A stretch of 64,000 nucleotides of DNA from Mytilus californianus (taxonomy: Eukaryota > Mollusca > Bivalvia > Mytilida > Mytilidae): assembly GCF_021869535.1 (NCBI RefSeq), contig NW_026262679.1:45430426-45494425 (forward strand). Reading direction: 5' to 3'. The position numbers and the translations under genes are program-made. Of the stretch, positions 58,501 to 64,000 are shown piece by piece (position 1 is the stretch's first letter; every line of letters starts with the position of its first letter). A model generated the notes under the pieces. The model was not told the origin of the DNA. It searched no databases and saw nothing but the letters and a program-made list of their open reading frames with translations.

Positions 58501-61500
58501 TTTTCTGAGTTACCTTTCCTCTTCACATAATTATGTAGGAAATAATTTGAATAAAAAAATCCCACCATTTTATATTTTTGAAATTCATTCATCTATCTGT
58601 ACTTTGAACAAATATTGCATATCATTATAGGTTATTTTCAGAGGAATCTATTAATAAAAATGTATAATTTAAAAAGTGACTTGATTTATTTTGATGATGT
58701 TGATGCTGAAAATTACAATAGAATCAATTATATATTAATAATAATATTAGTATTAATTAATCATTATAGCATACTACAAAGTAAAATATTAAACATCTAT
58801 AACCGTATAAACGAAAGATCTTATAAAATGTTACAGTATGTATGATGCATTACTATACTAGAATATACAATACAACGTATATTATCCCTAGTATCAGATA
58901 TTCAAAAAATATAGATATACAAATTAGAAATAAATTTCTGAAATTATTTTTTTAATACAACTTGACGTTTATTTCTTATACCATTATTAAACATATCTCT
59001 ATATTGAATAACTCATAGAGAAATATGATGAAACTTACAAAATTGAAATTTTTCTTTTATCTGTACTTGCAAATTTGCTATGAATTTTCCCCTTTTTCGT
59101 TCGTCCATTTTTCGCCAATCTGACGATTAGTGTTTTAAATCATTAGCCTAGGTTTTATTTCATCTCTTGATTAAAAACGCTGAAGTGACGAGTAGGCTTT
59201 ATGTTTACATTTTGGGCGTTTGAGAATTTGCTCTTTAAGACCACCGGGAAACATTCATTAACTCCCAATTGGCAACAGCATGCAAAAGCAGTCATGTGTA
59301 CAAATGTGATGCAAGATAAATTCATCCATTAAAATGAAAAAGTCAAACGATCGGTAGGTAATCTCACTTTTTCAAATTAGGTATTGAAGATGGTTCTGGG
59401 CTACATGCATAATTGTACTCTTTTTATAATTTCTACCACTTTGAAATAAACCTAGAACCTACAAAGAAAGTCCTTTCATTGTGATATTTAGAAAAAAAAA
59501 ACATTATGCAAGTATACATGGTGGCTGTATCATATTCAGATAGATTTATATAACTAAGGCTACGCTAGTGCTTTACGGTCTTTTACATGTATAAATTCAA
59601 AGTTAAAAAAAAAATCTCCAAAATTAATTTTCACCTTTATGTTATATTATTTTATATTTTTCTACACTTGATTCATCCTACATCTTTGAAAGATGTGTTT
59701 TAGTAGATGCTGGCTCCTTTTGGTAATTAGATAGTCCCCGAAAAGTAAACGATCGTTAAACCTGTTAGTAGCAAACTGGACAGTGATATAAAGTTCAATT
59801 CACGTGAAATAATTAGATTTCAACATCCCTGCCTGCGTAAAAAGATTACTCAAACTGCCGAGGGCTATAATAATTCTACCCGTAAAATATGAGAAATTAT
59901 AGTTTTCACACGATCATCAGAACAGCTTCGGGTTCTTCGTGTATATCTGATCAAATATGCATGTTTTTCAATGCCACAGTATGTGCATGTAAAAACACTG
60001 TTCATATTAAGTTATATCGCAAATCTTAAGACCATTTAAGACATTGTATTGCTTAGATACAATACGTGAACATCATTGTCTCAAGTTAAGCCTGACACGT
60101 GCAAACTAACAATTATTAGAAAAACAATAAGGAGAAAAGTATCTTTAATGGAAATCATTAGAGCGATGTCGTTTTTTCTATCATAATTTTTCACGCAAGA
60201 ATCAATTTAGATATTCTAACATTTTATAATACATTTGTCAATGTTTTAATTTAGCTAACGACAGGTGTTAGATTTTGTTTCATCTGAACAATTTTTAACT
60301 AATTTAAATTTCATTTAAGTAGGATATTTCCGGAAAAGGGCACACTTTTACGTAAAGTGTCAAAATTATAAGTGTGGCGCTGGTATAAAAGCTCATTAAT
60401 TTACCATTAACGATCGCCGTTTACTGTTGTGTGAGGTATTTTATGGGAGTTCTTTATGGTTAAAAAAGATTATGGAATTTTTCAAATTAAATATTGATAC
60501 AATAATGAAATGAAATTAAGTGAGAAAAGCTGATTACGTGATTTCTCAGAATTTACAACAATTTTAGATAATTCATTAATATGATTTATTATGTATTTAT
60601 ACGACAATGTTACATATTTATCATCACTGATGTTGAACATTATTATGCAGACCCTTTTGGGTTTTCTGCTGATATATATATATAAAATAGACTTTGACGG
60701 AAACTCACTCATCTGCGGACGGAAGCACAACTCATCTGTGGCACTCTCTCACCTTCAATCTGTGGTATGCGATTGTTATATATATCAATGTTAATTGTAC
60801 ATTCAATTTATGGACGTGCTTTGGAACCAAAAAAAATTTTTTTTTTAAATCAATGAAGACAAAAACAAAATCCGATTTAAATACCATACACAGGTAGTGT
60901 GAGGAACTACAGTTTGTTTACTAAGGAAGATAACTCGTTTGGAATATTTTAAAATTACGGCATATCTGTTTTATTGCTCCCCAACATGTTATGTATTTTG
61001 TCTCAATCACTTTTGGTTACGGGGTACCGGATTCAGGTGATTAGGAAACACGTAAAAGATCCAGCGATATCTAACCATTGACCTAACATCGGTATGGTCC
61101 AATTGATCTGCAATGAGGTGTACTACCAAAGTAGTTGTTCATCTATTCTGGTCTAAAGGTAGCATTGTCTTACAGAATGAACATTACATCAACTGTCAAG
61201 ATGAAGAACAGGAATAAAAGCCTTGTTCATTGATAATTCTTTGTTTTTTCTATGTATTGTGTCCGATTTTGTCCCATGTACATTTACTCCATATCCTTTC
61301 ATTTTATATTACGTGTTAGTGTTTAAGAATATAAGCGGATAATTGTCAAATGGGTATTCTTACCTCATCTCTTTATTTCCATCTGGGACTATTATACTAA
61401 TAGTAAATATATTATGTCCAATGTTTCATAAAGACCATGCCACCTTCCTAACGCAGCATCAAACTTCTTACTTATTTTTTATAAATAATCTTATTATGGT

Positions 61501-62401
61501 TTATATTTAAAATTTATTTACGATTGTCACTTAATATATGTGATTTACCTTATGATTAGTAAATGTATAGATTTTTATTGTATGTAAATATGTATATAAT
61601 ATTCTTTGTTTTAACTTCTTAAATGTCCAGAAAAAAGACATTTTTGAGTTTGACTTTGTCCAAATGAAAATCTTATAGATTTCCCAACAATGTCTTTTCT
61701 TTTGATTCGTAATTTTCATTGCAGAATTCGCAATCAGTAAACCTAATAGAACTTCACAATTATGAAGATGAAAGTTTTTGCAATAATCACTTAATTGTTT
61801 TGAATTGTTTCTCCACAACTTGGCGATATCAGATATCACCGATTCATCGTGAATGACATGGATGCATGGTTAATGCATCGACTACAAGAGGAAGCGATAT
61901 TAAGACGTCATTGAATTCTCGTTAATTTTACTTATGACACTCTAACACGAGTCACAACAACACAGTTCCTAATTATCTATAAAACGATATTTCAACGTGT
62001 TTGTTTTGTTTCAGGTAAAGATATGGTTTCAAAACAGAAGGACCAAATGGAAGAAACAGGAGAACATTTCTAACGCTGAAGCTGCAGAACTTAAGCTCAA
62101 TGTAGAGAAAAGCACGGATGTATCGAAAAAACACGGCAATATGTCGACAGCCAAGAAAAATAAAAGTGAGGAAAAAATTTCACTGGCATTCGAAATTGAT
62201 AACAAAGACACGCAAACGGAAGTTAAATCCGAAATTGATCCTGCAATTAGTGAAGTAATGAATGAAAAATTCCTAACAAAGCCTGACGTTTATTCAAATG
62301 AGAACATGGCTGAAACATTATTAAGCATTTCTAAAACCCAGATGTCGCACTCTTCGAGTGAAAATGACTTAGACGTTCAAGATGACACGGGTGGAATGTA
62401 A
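55285..62401 (+). CDS. Nk7: NK7-type homeobox transcription factor (3 exons, about 293 aa)
   Basis: CDS joins 55285-55579, 56758-56957 and 62015-62401 (882 nt). The homeodomain spans about residues 122-181, beginning [20 protein letters not shown] and ending [15 protein letters not shown]. The invariant L16, F20, W48, F49, N51 and R53 are all present. The [14 protein letters not shown] and [20 protein letters not shown] pattern and the following [11 protein letters not shown] match my memory of Drosophila NK7.1, not NK6, BarH or Msx. Residues 46-54 (HFISDILGL) are an EH1/TN-like motif of the sort that recruits Groucho. Basic KKKK just before the helixes may be a nuclear signal. The C-terminus is acidic and Ser/Thr-rich. 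The introns are phase 1 and phase 0, the second between homeodomain residues 44 and 45, a known NK-class site. It binds DNA in the nucleus, probably as a repressor in development. The start is the first Met of the open frame; untranslated exons are unknown. Confidence 0.9.
56758..56957 (+). CDS. Nk7: Nk7 exon 2: acidic linker and first three quarters of the homeodomain
   Basis: The acceptor is CATTTTCAG and the donor ACACAG|GTAGAT. It encodes [15 protein letters not shown], then the homeodomain from its N-arm through residue 44 (TETQ). Phase 1 in, phase 0 out. Confidence 0.95.
58096..58216 (+). repeat. Dispersed repeat pair, copy 1
   Basis: ATGAAGAACAGGAATAAAAG, CTGTTCATTGATAATT and CCCATGTACATTTACTCCAT match 61193-61310 nearly base for base. 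Both lie in the second intron of Nk7. Confidence 0.9.
61193..61310 (+). repeat. Dispersed repeat pair, copy 2
   Basis: Same orientation as 58096-58216 with only a few differences. Both copies follow an ACATCAACTGTCAA start. Confidence 0.9.
62015..62401 (+). CDS. Nk7: Nk7 exon 3: recognition helix and C-terminal tail
   Basis: The acceptor is TTGTTTCAG. It starts [15 protein letters not shown], the DNA recognition helix, then a 113-residue Lys/Glu/Ser-rich tail ending DDTGGM before TAA at 62399-62401. Confidence 0.95.
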   Translation, partial: VKIWFQNRRTKWKKQENISNAEAAELKLNVEKSTDVSKKHGNMSTAKKNKSEEKISLAFEIDNKDTQTEVKSEIDPAISEVMNEKFLTKPDVYSNENMAETLLSISKTQMSHSSSENDLDVQDDTGGM

Positions 62402-62639
62402 ATAAAAATATGGAAAAACATTTTTGTATAAATTCTTCTTCAAATACGCACGTGTATATTCCTTGTCACACCTGTATTTACTCTGAGTATGGGAGCCATA
62501 TGTGTAAAATTGTATATATGCATCTTAAGGGTGACCTCCTGAAAGAAACAGTCGGAGAACAAAATGACTAAGATTTTTTCTCCTCATAATGTCAACGTCG
62601 TTGTTCAGTCATTCCATTCTCTTTTATATGTATATCTTG

Positions 62640-62659
62640 AATAAATCCTTTAGAATAAA
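62640..62659 (+). promoter_or_regulatory. Nk7: Candidate polyadenylation signals of Nk7
   Basis: AATAAA occurs at 62640-62645 and 62654-62659, about 240 bases past the stop. Another AATAAA overlaps the stop at 62401-62406 and is less likely. Confidence 0.4.
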
Positions 62660-62699
62660 GGTAACTGAAGATATCACTGTTTTGTTCCATTGCATTTAG

Positions 62700-64000
62700 T
62701 GATCTATAAGGCAAATATACATAACCCCTATATGATGATTTGCAAAATATTGTTCTGATCTCTTTACCAGTATAATTTCAGTATTTGATTGTCTGATAAA
62801 TTTTTAGTCATGTCAAGCTTTAAATAGAGGTCGGATCACCATCAGATCTTCATCAATGATCTTAAAGTCCAAAAAAGTCGAGAGAAAATTTCATGCATCA
62901 TATAAACATGGCTGGAAAAAAACCCAAGTGTAACCTACCTAAAACTAAACAGCGAACGGCTGATTCCTGTTTACAGACAGATACAATTACAATGTGCAAA
63001 TTTTCAGAGTAAATAGATCCATGAGCTCTCCTTATTCAGAATTATTGATAAACAATATAAATGAAGATAAGTATTAACGCAATACCTAATAAACTTTTAT
63101 ACATAACTGTCAAGATTTAATTCTAATATAATTCATATATCCAATATATATATATACTCCTTTAAAAGTAGTTGACTGGAACGAATTTTCAAAGTCGTCT
63201 AACACAATACTGATATAAACCTTTAAAATTTCATAAAAATCTTGACAAGAAATGTAGGCTTCAGGGCGCTTACAAGACAATTTTCCATAGAGAATATTTC
63301 CAAGGTACATAACTCCTGTAACAATAATTGATCAGCACTGATTTTTGAACTCGATCGGGACATTGCAGTTATAAATCTTTGATATACATTTCATAAAAAA
63401 TGCTGTATTGGCGTCTAGATCGCTTACAATGAATCGCTGATATAAAAATCTTGAAAGAATTGTACGCCTGAAAGTGCTGACAATCAGGACGGACGCCCAC
63501 TATTTATATGTCACTCGCATGCACCGCTTCTCCGCGAAGGACAATAAAACACGAATATAAGTAGAAACGTAGATGAGCGGAATGCTCACAGTTACTGCCT
63601 AAAATAAAGAACCGGTACAGCATATAAAAAATATACATACATCCCTGGATTACAAATCAAGATTGACATTTTGTCACCTGAGCAACACAATACATCGCGT
63701 TAAGCTTACTATTATATACTAATGGTATTGTCACATGAAATCTATTATAAAATAATATGGAACAAAGGATTGGAGTCACGAAAGGCTTAATTTGCCCTAA
63801 ACTTCTGCCTAAAAAAGCAAGACTATATCAAACAAATGTTTTGCACATAAAATTGATGAGTTAAAAAAAAAAGATGTTTTTGTGCGTCTTTCTGGTTTTA
63901 AAAGGAACAAAGGTTCACAGAAAATTTGCAAACTTGAGTAAAATATAAAAAGATACCCGGTTTATAATTTAAAAAGGTCAAAATTAAATTAATAGCTCAC
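62700..64000. repeat. Intergenic end of window with a duplicated short repeat
   Basis: The words (C/G)ATATAAAAATCTTGA-A-GAA-TGTA-GC and G-GCTTACAA recur at about 63225-63285 and 63435-63485. No gene is seen; a few short frames lack motifs. Confidence 0.35.

Noticed and set aside
1-64000. CRISPR arrays, bacterial operons, rRNA and tRNA genes
   Set aside because: The regular repeats here lack unique spacers of constant length, and no tRNA or rRNA signature was found beyond a weak SINE-like head at 45.7 kb.

Overview
The window looks like nuclear DNA of a bivalve mollusc, most probably a Mytilus-like mussel. It is AT-rich and intron-rich, has no bacterial-style operons, and carries many dispersed repeats that I recognise from memory as typical of mussel genomes. 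Examples are the family containing GATTGCCAATGAGACAAC, the CGGAGCACCT / GGGTTCGTGTTGCTC family, and the family ending in ACGGACGGACGGAC. No database search was possible, so the species call is an inference.

Layout. Positions 1-3.6 kb hold a decayed Ty3/gypsy-type retrotransposon on the + strand. An integrase fragment lies upstream of the reverse transcriptase, and the RT is interrupted by a foldback array of 34-bp repeats. From 5.4 to 34.4 kb there is one large minus-strand gene that I assembled exon by exon: 25 exons encoding about 864 residues. It has a signal peptide, six ShKT (CXXXC-type) domains, one chitin-binding type-2 (peritrophin-A) domain, and a long Pro/Thr/Ser/Gly-rich mucin-like middle that includes a decapeptide repeat array. 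All 23 internal exons are multiples of three and every intron is phase 1. I infer a secreted extracellular, possibly chitin-associated matrix or mucus protein. The introns contain several repeats and hairpin elements.

From 35 to 46 kb the sequence is mostly mobile DNA: a 1.4-kb element with near-perfect 326-bp inverted arms, a tandem duplication of about 0.75 kb, a reverse-transcriptase element remnant on the minus strand with a TA-flanked MITE nested in it, and a LINE 3' end. One small candidate gene for a secreted cysteine-containing peptide lies at 43 kb. From 46 to 55 kb I see no gene.

From 55.3 to 62.4 kb lies a three-exon plus-strand homeobox gene. It encodes about 293 residues with an NK7-type homeodomain and has the NK-class intron between homeodomain residues 44 and 45.

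The two main genes do not obviously act together. One encodes a secreted modular protein and the other a developmental transcription factor. Exon assemblies rest on splice signals, reading phase and domain continuity, and need transcript support.
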